From contig NZ_JAERJA010000001.1 of NCBI RefSeq assembly GCF_016827675.1, forward strand, positions 558,001-622,000: a stretch of DNA of 64,000 bases, given 5' to 3'. The notes under the pieces were generated by a model. It was not told the origin of the DNA and ran no database searches. It saw only the letters and a program-made list of their open reading frames with translations. A program made the position numbers and the translations under genes. This stretch comes from Nocardioides limicola. Its GTDB lineage: Bacteria; Actinomycetota; Actinomycetes; Propionibacteriales; Nocardioidaceae. Shown here in pieces: positions 1-11,554 of this stretch (position 1 is its first letter; each line of letters starts with the position of its first letter).

Positions 1-1157
1 AGCTCGCCGAACTGTTGGGTGAGGTAGGTCTCGGTGACCGTGAAGGTCCCCAAGGGGCTGACCAGCATCCCCTCCAGGCTCTCCTTCTCCGCTGCGGTAG
101 CCGGCCAGGTCGCGGTGATGGCCGGCAGCACCGCGGCTGCCTCCTCGTCGAGCACGCTGACCTGACCCGCGGAGACCGAGATCTGGGTGGCTCCGGCGTA
201 CTCCGAGGCCAGACCGGTCACCTGCACGTGGTCGCCCGGCTCGACGGTCACCGGGAAGCAGCCGGCGTCGCAGTTCTGGTAGACGAAGATGCCGTCGGAT
301 GCTTCGTGACCGGCCAGGTCGATGGGACCACCGGTGCCGGCGGTCTGCAGGTAGAAGCCGAAGAACCCTCCGGTGGGGTAGGCCGCAGTGACGACGCCGC
401 GGGTGGTCACCTGCTGGTTCAGGTACGGGGTGGTGAACCCGGTGCCCTGGATCTCGGCGATCGTCAGCTGCACCGGCTCCGCCGGGGCCGGGAGTGTCTC
501 GCCGGATGAGTTGGTCGGGGTCATCTCGGTGGTGGTGCGGAAGTCGGCGGCGTTGTCGTCGGTGTCGGTGCCATGCGCATCGCGGGTCAGTGAGGAGGCG
601 GCCGAGTTGGCCGGCGCGGCGGCGCTGCCCTCGTAGCGGGCGGCCGAGCCATAGCCGACGAAGTCGATCAGGTCCGCGACCGGGAACTCGTCGTTCCCGG
701 GGCCATCGGGGTCCAGCGGTGTGGTCACCCTGGCCAGAAAGATCTGGCCGTTCGCGATCGCCATGTTGATGGAGGAGTAGCTGGCGTCGGCCTCGACGGG
801 CAGGGCGGTGCCGTTGCCGCCACCGCTCTGCAGCTGGATCAGGTAGTGGCCGCCGCCCGGCACCTCGTCGTCGGGGAGCACGAACACCTGGCTGCTGCCG
901 GGGGCGCCGGTGTTGCCGGCGGCGGCGTACTGGAGGCTGAGCCCCGCCAGCGAGATCGGCTCCTGGCTCGGGTTGTGCAACTCCAGCCAGTCGTGGGTCC
1001 AGACGGCGCCACTGTTGCCGCCGGCGGTGTAGAACTCGCTGATCACCAGCTCGGTGCCGTCAGGGCTGGCCTGGGCCGTGGAGATGGTGCCGGCGGCCAG
1101 GCCGGACGCGACCAGCATCAGCATGGACAGGCGGATGACGACACGAGACAGAGACAC
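1..1157 (-). CDS. Secreted lamin-tail-domain protein, probably an extracellular nuclease (partial)
   Basis: The gene runs off the left edge of the window, so only the first 385 residues or so are visible. It begins at a GTG preceded by GGGAG about seven bases upstream. Residues 1-30 form a signal peptide (two positives, a hydrophobic stretch, then an AQA cleavage site), so the product is exported. Residues 33-170 match a lamin-tail domain (ELVISEFYTAGG, then DWLELHNPS). After a linker, a second module starts at LTIAEIQG and looks like the OB-fold region found in ExeM/NucH-type extracellular nucleases. The catalytic endonuclease domain would lie outside the window, so the nuclease call is inference; the lamin-tail and signal peptide are seen directly. 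It stands apart from pgsA with a 129-base gap. Confidence 0.65.
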   Translation of the reverse strand, partial: MSLSRVVIRLSMLMLVASGLAAGTISTAQASPDGTELVISEFYTAGGNSGAVWTHDWLELHNPSQEPISLAGLSLQYAAAGNTGAPGSSQVFVLPDDEVPGGGHYLIQLQSGGGNGTALPVEADASYSSINMAIANGQIFLARVTTPLDPDGPGNDEFPVADLIDFVGYGSAARYEGSAAAPANSAASSLTRDAHGTDTDDNAADFRTTTEMTPTNSSGETLPAPAEPVQLTIAEIQGTGFTTPYLNQQVTTRGVVTAAYPTGGFFGFYLQTAGTGGPIDLAGHEASDGIFVYQNCDAGCFPVTVEPGDHVQVTGLASEYAGATQISVSAGQVSVLDEEAAAVLPAITATWPATAAEKESLEGMLVSPLGTFTVTETYLTQQFGE

Positions 1158-1286
1158 CGAGGGCTCCCGAGGACAGCGAGTGGATGGTGGACCTCAGCCT
1201 GCCACAGCTGCTCGCCCTCCCGGGCGAACTCGGCGCGACGTCAGCGCGACGTCAGGGCAACGATCGCGACAACGTCGGGTGTCGGA

Positions 1287-1886
1287 TCAGCGGCCGCGGA
1301 TCTGGTCGCGCTGCCGCCACACGTCGCGGAAGAACTCGAAGCCGGACCAGAGCGTCATCGCCACCGCCGCGGCCAGTGCCACCTGGGCGGCGTAGAAGAC
1401 GACCAGGCCCGGGGTCTCCAGGACCCCCTCGACCTGTCGCAGCGGCAGCACCAGCAGCCCGAGCGCCAACGCCTGCAGCGTGGTCTTGATCTTGCCGCTG
1501 TTCGCGGCCGCGATCACCACGTTCTTGAGCACCGAGAGTCGGAGCAGGGTCACGCTCCACTCACGCAGCAGGACCACGATGGTGACCCACCACCAGATGT
1601 CGCCGACCAGCGAGAGCGCGATGAAGGCCATCCCGGTGATCGCCTTGTCCGCGATCGGGTCGGCGATCTTGCCGAAGTTGGTCACCAGGTTGTGCTTGCG
1701 AGCCAGGTCGCCGTCGATCTTGTCGGTGATCATCGCCACCGCGAAGATCGCGAAGGCGGTCAGTCGCCATCCCACCGAGTCGCCGTCGTCCATCAGCAGC
1801 GCCACCGCGAAGAAGGGCACCGCGACGATCCGTAGCGTGGTGAGCAGGTTGGGCACGTTCCAGTTCGAGACGGCGGTGTCGGTCAT
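1287..1886 (-). CDS. pgsA: CDP-diacylglycerol--glycerol-3-phosphate 3-phosphatidyltransferase
   Basis: Integral membrane enzyme that makes phosphatidylglycerol phosphate from CDP-diacylglycerol and glycerol 3-phosphate, the committed step to phosphatidylglycerol and cardiolipin. The 199-residue protein has the full CDP-alcohol phosphotransferase motif at residues 55-80: D55, D58-G59, A62-R63, G72, D76 and D80, with the expected spacing. Several hydrophobic segments surround it. Its ATG overlaps the rimO stop by four bases (ATGA), so the two are translationally coupled. Length is normal for the family. A related CDP-alcohol transferase such as phosphatidylinositol phosphate synthase is possible but the context after rimO favours PgsA. 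Confidence 0.93.
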   Translation of the reverse strand: MTDTAVSNWNVPNLLTTLRIVAVPFFAVALLMDDGDSVGWRLTAFAIFAVAMITDKIDGDLARKHNLVTNFGKIADPIADKAITGMAFIALSLVGDIWWWVTIVVLLREWSVTLLRLSVLKNVVIAAANSGKIKTTLQALALGLLVLPLRQVEGVLETPGLVVFYAAQVALAAAVAMTLWSGFEFFRDVWRQRDQIRGR

Positions 1887-3304
1887 CGGGTTCCCACTTC
1901 CTCGCCCGCAACCGGGGTGGCGATCAGATCGATCCCGTCGGTGTCCACCACACGGGCCCGGACCAGGTCCCCCACCGCGTGCCCGGGGCCGATCCGGGTG
2001 CTGCCGTCGACCTCGGGGCCCTGGAAGCCGGCGCGTCCCTCGCCGTCGGCCGACTCGACGAGCACGTCGATGACCTCGCCGAGTCGTTCCTCGGCTCGCT
2101 GGGCGGTGAGCTCCTGCACCAGGTCGTTCGCGTGCGCGACCCGGGCCCGGATCTCGTCATCGTCGAGCTTGGTGGACGCCTCGAAGCCTGCGGCTTCGGT
2201 GCCGTCCTCGTCGGAGTAGCCGAACACGCCGACCACATCCATCCTGGCCTCGACCAGGAAGTCACAGAGGGTCTGGAACTCGTCCTCGGTCTCGCCGGGG
2301 AAGCCGACGATCACGTTGGACCGCACTCCGGCCTCCGGGGTCAGCGCGCGGACCCGGGCCAGCAGGTCCAGGAACGAGTCGGGGTCGCCGAACCGGCGCA
2401 TCCGACGCAGCACACTGGCGCTGGCGTGCTGGAACGAGATGTCGAAGTAGGGCACCACACCCTCGGTCTGCGCGATGACCTCCAGCAGGCCCGGCCGGAT
2501 CTCGGCCGGCTGCAGATAGGAGAGGCGCACCCAGTCGATGCCGTCGACGGCGGCCAGCTCCGGGATCAGTGACTCCAAGAGTCTGAGGTCACCCAGGTCC
2601 TTGCCGTAGGAGGTGGTGTTCTCGCTGACGCAGAAGATCTCCCTGACCCCCTGGTCGGCCAGCCACCGTGCCTCGGCGAGGACGTCGGTCGGGCGGCGGC
2701 TGAGGTAGGAACCGCGGAAGCTCGGGATGGCGCAGAAGGTGCACCGTCGGTCACAGCCGGACGCCAGTTTCAGCGGCGCCATCGGCCCGGTCTCGAGTCG
2801 CTGTCGGGCCGGCGCGTGGCCGGGCACCGTCACCCCCGCCTCAGCACGGTCGACGGGGCTGATCGGCAGCAGCAGCCTGCGGTCGGTGGGGGTGTGGGAC
2901 TGGTGCTTCTCCCCCGCCACGATCGCACGCAGCCGACTGGCGATGTCGGGGTAGTCGTCGAAGCCGAGCACCGCGTCGGCCTCGGGCAGGGCGTCGGCGA
3001 GTTCGGCGCCGTACCGCTCCGCCAGGCAGCCGACCGCGACCACCGCCCGGGTCCGGCCGTCGTCCTTGAGGTCGGCGGCCTCCAGCAGGGTGTCGACGGA
3101 GTCCTTCTTGGCCTGCTCGACGAAGCCGCAGGTGTTCACCACCACGGTGTCGGCATCAGCGGGATCGGTCACCAGCCGGAACCCGTCGGCGGCGAGCCGG
3201 CCGGCGAGTTCCTCGGAGTCGACCTCGTTGCGGGCACAGCCGAGGGTCACCATGGCCACCGCCAGCGGGGTGTCGGCAGGGGTGGAGGCGTCAGTGGTCG
3301 TCAT
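1883..3304 (-). CDS. rimO: Ribosomal protein S12 methylthiotransferase RimO
   Basis: Radical SAM enzyme that methylthiolates an aspartate of ribosomal protein S12. The N-terminal MTTase domain carries its three cluster cysteines (C23, C59, C93), the radical SAM triad is C184-x3-C188-x2-C191, and the C-terminus has a TRAM-like region. The length of 473 residues fits RimO rather than MiaB. I start it at the ATG at 3304, with GGGGCG just upstream; an in-frame start 14 codons further upstream would add residues without family support. It lies in the usual actinobacterial order ftsK, HTH protein, rimO, pgsA. Confidence 0.95.
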   Translation of the reverse strand: MTTTDASTPADTPLAVAMVTLGCARNEVDSEELAGRLAADGFRLVTDPADADTVVVNTCGFVEQAKKDSVDTLLEAADLKDDGRTRAVVAVGCLAERYGAELADALPEADAVLGFDDYPDIASRLRAIVAGEKHQSHTPTDRRLLLPISPVDRAEAGVTVPGHAPARQRLETGPMAPLKLASGCDRRCTFCAIPSFRGSYLSRRPTDVLAEARWLADQGVREIFCVSENTTSYGKDLGDLRLLESLIPELAAVDGIDWVRLSYLQPAEIRPGLLEVIAQTEGVVPYFDISFQHASASVLRRMRRFGDPDSFLDLLARVRALTPEAGVRSNVIVGFPGETEDEFQTLCDFLVEARMDVVGVFGYSDEDGTEAAGFEASTKLDDDEIRARVAHANDLVQELTAQRAEERLGEVIDVLVESADGEGRAGFQGPEVDGSTRIGPGHAVGDLVRARVVDTDGIDLIATPVAGEEVGTR

Positions 3305-3373
3305 GATCGCCCCTGAGTATGCCGGTAGAAGCCGCTCCCGACCCAACCCTGACCCCGCGAGGTGTCGCGGCGG

Positions 3374-4999
3374 TCAGCGGTTCACGAAGGTGCCGCGTCC
3401 GGGCACCCCCGACTCGCCGAGGGTGCCGCGGTTGCGACCGGCCACCTGGATCTGCACCGCGCCCGCGTCGCTGGCCTCCAGCCGCACCGGCGGGACCACG
3501 CTCAGGTTGTGCGCGTCCCCGTGCGCCAGCGTTCCCTCCCAGACGAGTTCGCCGGCGCCGTCGTGGACAACGACGTGGGCTCCGCCGGCCACGGCCTTGA
3601 GGCGCACCGGGACCGGGTCGGCCGTCTGATGGATGCTGCCGATACCGGCCGAGCCGTTGAGCACCGGTTGGGTGAGTTCGACGGGCGCGTCCATCAGGAG
3701 CCGGGCGAACGACCAGACCAGCACCGCAGCCATCACCGCGGCGACCAGCACCGACCAGTTCGGGCCGCCGCGCGTGCCGCGGATCGACCCTCCCGAGGCC
3801 AGCTCCGCTTCGAAGACCCGTCGCGGATCGATGGGTGCGTCCGCGTACCGGTCGTCATAGGAGGTGATCAACCCGTTCGCGTCGATGCCGAGGATCCGGG
3901 CCAGGGTGCGCAGGTGTCCGCGTGCGTAGAAGTCGCCACCGCAGGCGGCGAAGTCGTCGACCTCGATCGCCTCGATCACGTGCGGCCGGATCCGGGTCCG
4001 TTCGGCGAGCGCGTCCACACTCAGTCCGAGCCGGGTGCGGGCTGCCGCCAACTCCGGTCCGATCACCGGGTCGTCGGCCGGTTCGGGCGCCAGCTCCTCC
4101 AGATCCAGCGGCGCCACCGGCTCCCCGGGGCGCGCGATCGGCAGCACCCGTTCGCCCCAGGTCTGGATGTCCTCGACGAGGCTCACGCCGCCCTCGTGAC
4201 GGCGGTACTCACGACCGCCGGTCTCATCGATGACCGGGGCGACCACGGTCGCCTCGGCGCGCACCGCGTCGCGCAGCCGCCGGGAGGGCTCCGGAGTTGG
4301 CGAGGGGGCCACCTCCGGGTCACCCTGGCGACGGGCGGCGAGTCGGCCGGCCAGCGCGCCGATGACGGCCGCCAGCAGCGGACGGGGGTCGCGCAACCGG
4401 CGGCGGGGTTCGACCACCGGCGTCAGTGGTTCGCCGTCGACCAGCACGGCGGTCTGTCCGGCGAGCAGCCGCAGCGCGTCGCCCAGTTCGGCGCCGGCCT
4501 CGACCCGGGTGCTCAGGCCCAGCGGCACCGCGAGCGGCGCTCCGTGCAGTCGTCGGCTCCACGCAGCATGCCTGCCGGCGGCGGGCTCGAGCTCGGCCAG
4601 CACCCGGTCCAGGTTGTGCGGGACCAGGACCAGCCGGGCGTCGGTGAGCCGGTGGCGTGGCAGGAGCTCCACCGCCTGCAGGGCACCCCACGGCAGCCCG
4701 GTCCAGGCGCGTCCCAGCCGGAGCCGGACCCCCTGGGAGTCCGCGATCAGCAGCGGGGTGCGGGCGTCGGCGAGGCTGCGCAGGTGCGCCACCGCGATGA
4801 CGGCCATCGATCCGCCGACCAGCAGGTCGACCAGGGCACCGGACGACAGGCCCCGGCCCAGCCACAGCGCCGCCACCACGCCTGCGACCAGTCCGATCAG
4901 CCCGGCGGTGCGGCCGTTCCGACGTACCTCGACCGGCTCCGGCGCCAACGACAGCGGTTCGGTGTCCTCGATCTCGGCCCAGTCGCGTGCCTCGCTCAT
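3374..4999 (-). CDS. RodZ-like HTH membrane protein with an extra N-terminal membrane PH-like domain
   Basis: A 541-residue protein that appears to join two modules. The N-terminal third has two close membrane segments (about residues 33-73) followed by a compact domain typical of bacterial membrane-anchored PH-like proteins (LLIADSQGVRLRLGRAW, then LPWGALQAVELLP). The second part is RodZ-like: a helix-turn-helix domain (IGPELAAARTRLGLSVDALA), a single membrane span (WSVLVAAVMAAVLVWSF) and a C-terminal beta-rich domain ending near VQIQVAGRNRGTLGESG. RodZ proteins link MreB to the wall machinery. The gene stops five bases before the ftsK 3' end, suggesting cotranscription downstream of ftsK. 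Module identity is from pattern, not alignment, so a sequencing-independent check of the fusion is worthwhile. Confidence 0.7.
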   Translation of the reverse strand: MSEARDWAEIEDTEPLSLAPEPVEVRRNGRTAGLIGLVAGVVAALWLGRGLSSGALVDLLVGGSMAVIAVAHLRSLADARTPLLIADSQGVRLRLGRAWTGLPWGALQAVELLPRHRLTDARLVLVPHNLDRVLAELEPAAGRHAAWSRRLHGAPLAVPLGLSTRVEAGAELGDALRLLAGQTAVLVDGEPLTPVVEPRRRLRDPRPLLAAVIGALAGRLAARRQGDPEVAPSPTPEPSRRLRDAVRAEATVVAPVIDETGGREYRRHEGGVSLVEDIQTWGERVLPIARPGEPVAPLDLEELAPEPADDPVIGPELAAARTRLGLSVDALAERTRIRPHVIEAIEVDDFAACGGDFYARGHLRTLARILGIDANGLITSYDDRYADAPIDPRRVFEAELASGGSIRGTRGGPNWSVLVAAVMAAVLVWSFARLLMDAPVELTQPVLNGSAGIGSIHQTADPVPVRLKAVAGGAHVVVHDGAGELVWEGTLAHGDAHNLSVVPPVRLEASDAGAVQIQVAGRNRGTLGESGVPGRGTFVNR

Positions 5000-5003
5000 G
5001 CCT

Positions 5004-7616
<2,613 letters not shown>

Positions 7617-7684
7617 GGTGATGACACTAGATCACCAGTCACACCAGCATCATGCTTCACAGCCGCGTGTCGCGACCGCGCTGC

Positions 7685-8554
7685 TCAAACGGCCCACAGC
7701 GAGAGCAACCACGGAAGCACCACCAGCGCGGTCGGCAGCACCACCACCAGGACCGCGGCGACCAGCACCAGGACGGACTGGAGACGGTGCGGATCCGGGT
7801 CGGCCAGCAGGTCCACCCGGGTGACCAGCCCCGCTCCCCCGGCCGGCAGCGCGGCCGCCGGCACCCGGCTCTCGGCCAGCGCCACCAACGCCCGACCCAG
7901 GTGTCTGGGATCGCGGCCTCGGACGGCTGCCCGGTCTGCCATCACCTCGACGAGGAGCTTCACCTCGTCCAGCGCCGCCCGGCTCGAGACCCAGCGGGGG
8001 AAGGCACGGTGGAGCACGCTGAAGGCCTCCAGCAGCAGGTCGTGGCGGGACCGCAGGTGGGCGCGCTCGTGGGCCAGCACCGCAGCCACCTCGTCCTCGG
8101 TGAGCCGGTCCAGCATGCCCGCCGACACCACCACCCGGCTGCCGCCCAGCGCCGGCAGGCAGTAGGCCACCGGTAGGTCGTGGTCGAGCACCTCGACCCC
8201 CCGCTCCCGGTGGGCGAGCAGGTCCAACTGGGCCCGGTGCCGTCGCCGCAACTGCCGCAGCGTCGTCCCGACCCGATGGCCGCTGAGCAGCAGTCGGGCG
8301 GCGACGAGCGCGGTCACCGCCAGCGCCACCACCGCGATCACCCGGCCGACCCAGTCCCGCTCCGGAGCCCACACGTGTGCGGTGGTCAGCGACAGGCCCG
8401 CACCCAGTGCCGCCAGTACCGCGGCCGCTGCCACCGACTGCCACAGCACCAGGCTGGCGCCCGGACTGCGGCGCAGGCGTGGCCACCGGGCCAGGAGTGC
8501 CGGCACCGGCCCGGCGAGCAGCACCGCCAGTGCGCCGAGGAGCAGCGGGGTCAT
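7685..8554 (-). CDS. M56-family (BlaR1-type) membrane metallopeptidase
   Basis: Predicted membrane-bound zinc protease that would sense a signal and cut the partner BlaI repressor. The 289-residue sequence has N-terminal membrane spans, the zinc motif HERAH at about residues 160-164 (VLAHERAHLRSRHD) and a last hydrophobic segment at the C-terminus. Unlike staphylococcal BlaR1 it has no extracellular penicillin-binding domain, as is usual for actinobacterial members. Its ATG overlaps the stop of the upstream blaI-like gene by four bases (ATGA), so both come from one message. The signal is unknown; adjacency to the cyd operon suggests respiratory or envelope stress. Confidence 0.87.
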   Translation of the reverse strand: MTPLLLGALAVLLAGPVPALLARWPRLRRSPGASLVLWQSVAAAAVLAALGAGLSLTTAHVWAPERDWVGRVIAVVALAVTALVAARLLLSGHRVGTTLRQLRRRHRAQLDLLAHRERGVEVLDHDLPVAYCLPALGGSRVVVSAGMLDRLTEDEVAAVLAHERAHLRSRHDLLLEAFSVLHRAFPRWVSSRAALDEVKLLVEVMADRAAVRGRDPRHLGRALVALAESRVPAAALPAGGAGLVTRVDLLADPDPHRLQSVLVLVAAVLVVVLPTALVVLPWLLSLWAV

Positions 8555-8961
8555 TGCTCCAGCCGACTCAGCGCGGCCCGGAGCGCCTCGACCTCATCCG
8601 CACTCGCCTCGGCCACGAAGGCCACCAGCGCTCCCGAGCGGTCCGCCGACCCCACCTCGTCCAGAGCCGCGTGCATCAGTTCCGCGGTGAGCTCGCCGCG
8701 CGAGGCCCGCGGGCGGTAGGTGTAGGCACGCCCGTCCTTGGTCTGGTCGACCAGGCCCTTGCGGGCGAGCCTCTCCATCACCGTCATCACCGTGGTGTAG
8801 GCGATCGACCGAGACTCCGCCAGCGACGCGTGCACGTCGCGCACGGTCACCGACCGGTGATCGGGTAACGCCCACAGCACCTCCAGGACGCCGCGTTCGA
8901 GTTCACCGAGGGTGGCTCGGCCCAGGTTGCGGGAGGAGGACGGGAGTTCGGCGTTGTTCAC
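8551..8961 (-). CDS. BlaI/MecI/CopY-family transcriptional repressor
   Basis: A 136-residue winged-helix repressor. The DNA-binding half is clear (LGELERGVLEVLWALPDH, then SIAYTTVMTVMERLARKGLV), followed by the dimerisation helices. Family members bind TACTAC/GTAGTA palindromes and are inactivated by proteolysis by the adjacent M56 peptidase. The start is a GTG at 8961 with no Shine-Dalgarno; a TACAAT box (8969-8974) ends seven bases upstream, which fits a leaderless transcript. The divergent neighbour is cydA, and the only palindrome in the shared intergenic region carries the expected operator half-sites. Confidence 0.9.
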   Translation of the reverse strand: MNNAELPSSSRNLGRATLGELERGVLEVLWALPDHRSVTVRDVHASLAESRSIAYTTVMTVMERLARKGLVDQTKDGRAYTYRPRASRGELTAELMHAALDEVGSADRSGALVAFVAEASADEVEALRAALSRLEQ

Positions 8962-8968
8962 ACGGCCG

Positions 8969-8974
8969 ATTGTA
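8969..8974 (-). promoter_or_regulatory. Putative -10 box of the blaI-like gene
   Basis: TACAAT on the minus strand, seven bases before the GTG start codon. The spacing implies that transcription starts at or next to the start codon, giving a leaderless mRNA. No good -35 box was found; the -35 position falls on the TACTAC operator half-site. Confidence 0.4.
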
Positions 8975-8985
8975 CCAACGACCCC

Positions 8986-9014
8986 TTGTCGTACTACATT
9001 GCATCGTAGATACT
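8986..9014 (+). promoter_or_regulatory. Putative cydA promoter
   Basis: TTGTCG (8986-8991), a 17-base spacer, then GATACT (9009-9014), upstream of cydA. The palindromic operator at 8992-9027 covers the spacer and the -10 box, so a bound repressor would block the promoter. Confidence 0.45.
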
Positions 9015-9027
9015 ACGATGCGTAGTA
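8992..9027. promoter_or_regulatory. Nested palindrome, probable BlaI-type operator between blaI and cydA
   Basis: TACTAC (8992-8997) and GTAGTA (9022-9027) form the outer half-sites, and GCATCGTAG (9001-9009) with CTACGATGC (9013-9021) form a perfect inner 9-bp inverted repeat around ATA. TACTAC/GTAGTA half-sites are what BlaI-family repressors bind in mycobacteria. It lies in the only intergenic region shared by the blaI-like gene and the cyd operon. Confidence 0.65.
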
Positions 9028-9081
9028 ATCACTGGCCGAGTGCGACCCGTACAGGTGCACTGCGTGAGCGGAGGCAACACC

Positions 9082-10530
9082 GTGGAAGTCCTGGATCTCG
9101 CCCGACTCCAGTTCGGCATCACCACCGTCTATCACTTCCTGTTCGTGCCGATCACCATCGGCCTCTCCGCGCTGGTCGCGACGTTCGAGACCCTGTGGCT
9201 GCGCCGCAAGGACCCGGCGTACCTGCGGCTGACGAAGTTCTTCGGCAAGCTGTTCCTGATCAACTTCGCCATCGGCGTGGTCACCGGGATCGTGCAGGAG
9301 TTCCAGTTCGGGATGAACTGGTCGGACTACAGCCGGTTCGTCGGCGACGTGTTCGGCGCCCCGCTGGCCATCGAGGGCCTGCTCGCCTTCTTCCTCGAGT
9401 CGACGTTCCTGGGTCTGTGGATCTTCGGCTGGGACCGACTCCCCCGGGCGGTGCACGCCGCCTGCATGTGGCTGGTCCACATCGGCACCCTGTTCTCGGC
9501 GTACTTCATCCTCGCGGCCAACTCGTGGATGCAGAACCCGGTCGGTCACACCTACAACCCCGAGACGGGACGGGCCGAGCTCACCGACTTCGCGGCCGTC
9601 CTGTTCAACCCGGTGCAACTGGTCGCCTTCCCGCACGTGGTGGCCGCCTGCTACATGACCGGCGGCGCGTTCGTGCTGGGCGTCAGCGGCTGGCTGTACC
9701 TGCGCAACCGGCACAGCGACGACGACCGCGCTCTCTACCGCAAGGGGCTGCGCATCGGTGCCGCGGTGACGCTGCTGGCCGGCATCGGCGTCGCGATCAC
9801 CGGAGACGTGCAGGGCAAAGTGATGACCGAGGTGCAGCCGATGAAGATGGCCGCCGCCGAAGGGCTGTACGAGACGGCCGAGGAGTGCGCGCCGTTCTCG
9901 ATCCTGACCATCGGCAGCCTCGACGGCACCGAGGAACGCTTCTCGATCACCATCCCGTGTCTGCTCTCCTACCTGGGCACCGGCAGCTTCGACGGTCAGG
10001 TCGAGGGCATCAACGACCTCAGGGAGAGGTACGTCGCCGAGTACGGCCAGGACCCCGGCCAGACGTACTACAGCCCCGGCGACTTCACCCCCAACATCCC
10101 GGTCACCTACTGGACGTTCCGGCTGATGATCGGCCTGGGTCTGCTCGCCGCCGGCGTCTCGGCGCTGCTGCTCTGGGTGACCAGAGGCGGCCGGATGCCC
10201 CGACGCCGCGGATGGGGGGTGGTCGCCCTCTCGGTGCCGGTGGTCACCGTGCTGGCCAGCAGCTTCGGGTGGATCTTCACCGAGATGGGCCGGCAGCCGT
10301 GGGTCGTCTACGGCCTGATGACCACCGAGCACGGCGTCTCACCCAGCGTCAGTGTCACCGAGGCGGCGATCTCGCTGATCACCCTCACCGGCCTGTACGC
10401 CGTGCTCGCCATCGTTGAGATCGGGTTGCTGGCCAAGTTCATCCGCGCCGGGGCCGATCCGTTCGTCGAGCCGCCGGACCCCACCCACCCCGACCACGAC
10501 GACGACGCGCCGCTCGTCTTCGCGTACTGA
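9082..10530 (+). CDS. cydA: Cytochrome bd ubiquinol/menaquinol oxidase subunit I
   Basis: Catalytic subunit of the high-affinity terminal oxidase. The 482-residue membrane protein opens with LDLARLQFGITTVYHFLFV, whose histidine is a haem ligand in the family, and retains VVAACYMTGGAF, the EVQPMKMAAAE segment and GWIFTEMGRQPW. I start at the GTG at 9082 because GGAGG lies seven bases upstream and the family sequence begins there; an earlier in-frame GTG at 9040 adds 14 unmatched residues. First gene of cydA-cydB-cydDC, likely controlled by the palindrome upstream. The quinol loop is short, as in most actinobacteria. Confidence 0.95.
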   Translation: MEVLDLARLQFGITTVYHFLFVPITIGLSALVATFETLWLRRKDPAYLRLTKFFGKLFLINFAIGVVTGIVQEFQFGMNWSDYSRFVGDVFGAPLAIEGLLAFFLESTFLGLWIFGWDRLPRAVHAACMWLVHIGTLFSAYFILAANSWMQNPVGHTYNPETGRAELTDFAAVLFNPVQLVAFPHVVAACYMTGGAFVLGVSGWLYLRNRHSDDDRALYRKGLRIGAAVTLLAGIGVAITGDVQGKVMTEVQPMKMAAAEGLYETAEECAPFSILTIGSLDGTEERFSITIPCLLSYLGTGSFDGQVEGINDLRERYVAEYGQDPGQTYYSPGDFTPNIPVTYWTFRLMIGLGLLAAGVSALLLWVTRGGRMPRRRGWGVVALSVPVVTVLASSFGWIFTEMGRQPWVVYGLMTTEHGVSPSVSVTEAAISLITLTGLYAVLAIVEIGLLAKFIRAGADPFVEPPDPTHPDHDDDAPLVFAY

Positions 10531-10543
10531 GCAGGAGACCGTC

Positions 10544-11554
10544 ATGGAGCTCACCACCATCTGGTTCCTCGTCATCGCCTTCCTCTGGGTCGGCTACTTC
10601 GTTCTGGAGGGGTTCGACTTCGGGGTCGGCGCACTGCTCCCGGTGCTGGCCCGCAACGACCGCGAACGACGGGTGATGATCAACACCATCGGCCCGGTCT
10701 GGGACGGCAACGAGGTGTGGCTACTGGTCGCCGGCGGAGCCACTTTCGCGGCGTTCCCGGAGTGGTACGCCACTCTCTTCAGCGGCTTCTACCTGCCGCT
10801 GTTGCTGATCCTGCTCGCCCTGATCGTCCGCGGCCTGGCCTTCGAGTACCGCCACAAGCGTCCCGAGGACAGCTGGAAACGGAACTGGGATCTGGCGATC
10901 ATCGTCGGCTCGGTGGTGCCGGCCGTGCTCTGGGGAGTCGCCTTCGCCAACATCGTCGCCGGGGTGCCGATCGACGCCGACTTCGAGTTCACCGGCAGCA
11001 TCTTCACCCTGCTGAACCCCTACGGTCTGCTCGGCGGCGTCACCATGCTGCTGCTCTGCGTCACCCACGGTGCGATGTTCGTGGCCCTCAAGACCGACGG
11101 GGAGATCCGGCACCGGGCGCGACTGCTCGCCGTCCGGGTCGGCGCCGTCACCTTCGTGGTGGCCGGCGGCTTCTGGACCTGGACGCAGACGGCCCACGGT
11201 TCGCTCGCGTCGGCCCCGGTGCTGGTCGCGGCCGCACTGGCGCTGCTCGGTGCACTGCTCGCCGCCGCCAGCGGCCGCGAGGGTTGGGCCTTCACCGGCA
11301 CCTTCGCCGCCATCGGCCTGATGATGGTCGGGCTGTTCACCGCGCTCTTCCCCGACGTGATGCCGTCGAGCACCGATCCGGCGTACTCGTTGACGGTCAC
11401 CAACGCGGCCGCGACCCAGTACACGCTGCGGATCATGACCTGGGTGGCGGTGGCGTTCACACCGATCGTCCTCGGCTACCAGGCCTGGAGCTACTGGGTG
11501 TTCCGCAGGCGACTCACCGTCGAGCACATCAGCGCAGACGCCCCGGCCCGATGA
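10544..11554 (+). CDS. cydB: Cytochrome bd oxidase subunit II
   Basis: Second subunit of cytochrome bd oxidase, a 336-residue membrane protein. It starts MELTTIWFLVIAFLW, continues with the family motif VLEGFDFGVGALLPVLA and then GPVWDGNEVWLLVAGGA. The ATG at 10544 follows the cydA stop by 13 bases and has GGAG upstream. Its stop overlaps the cydDC start (ATGA), so the operon is tightly coupled. Length and hydrophobic profile are normal for the family. Confidence 0.96.
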   Translation: MELTTIWFLVIAFLWVGYFVLEGFDFGVGALLPVLARNDRERRVMINTIGPVWDGNEVWLLVAGGATFAAFPEWYATLFSGFYLPLLLILLALIVRGLAFEYRHKRPEDSWKRNWDLAIIVGSVVPAVLWGVAFANIVAGVPIDADFEFTGSIFTLLNPYGLLGGVTMLLLCVTHGAMFVALKTDGEIRHRARLLAVRVGAVTFVVAGGFWTWTQTAHGSLASAPVLVAAALALLGALLAAASGREGWAFTGTFAAIGLMMVGLFTALFPDVMPSSTDPAYSLTVTNAAATQYTLRIMTWVAVAFTPIVLGYQAWSYWVFRRRLTVEHISADAPAR

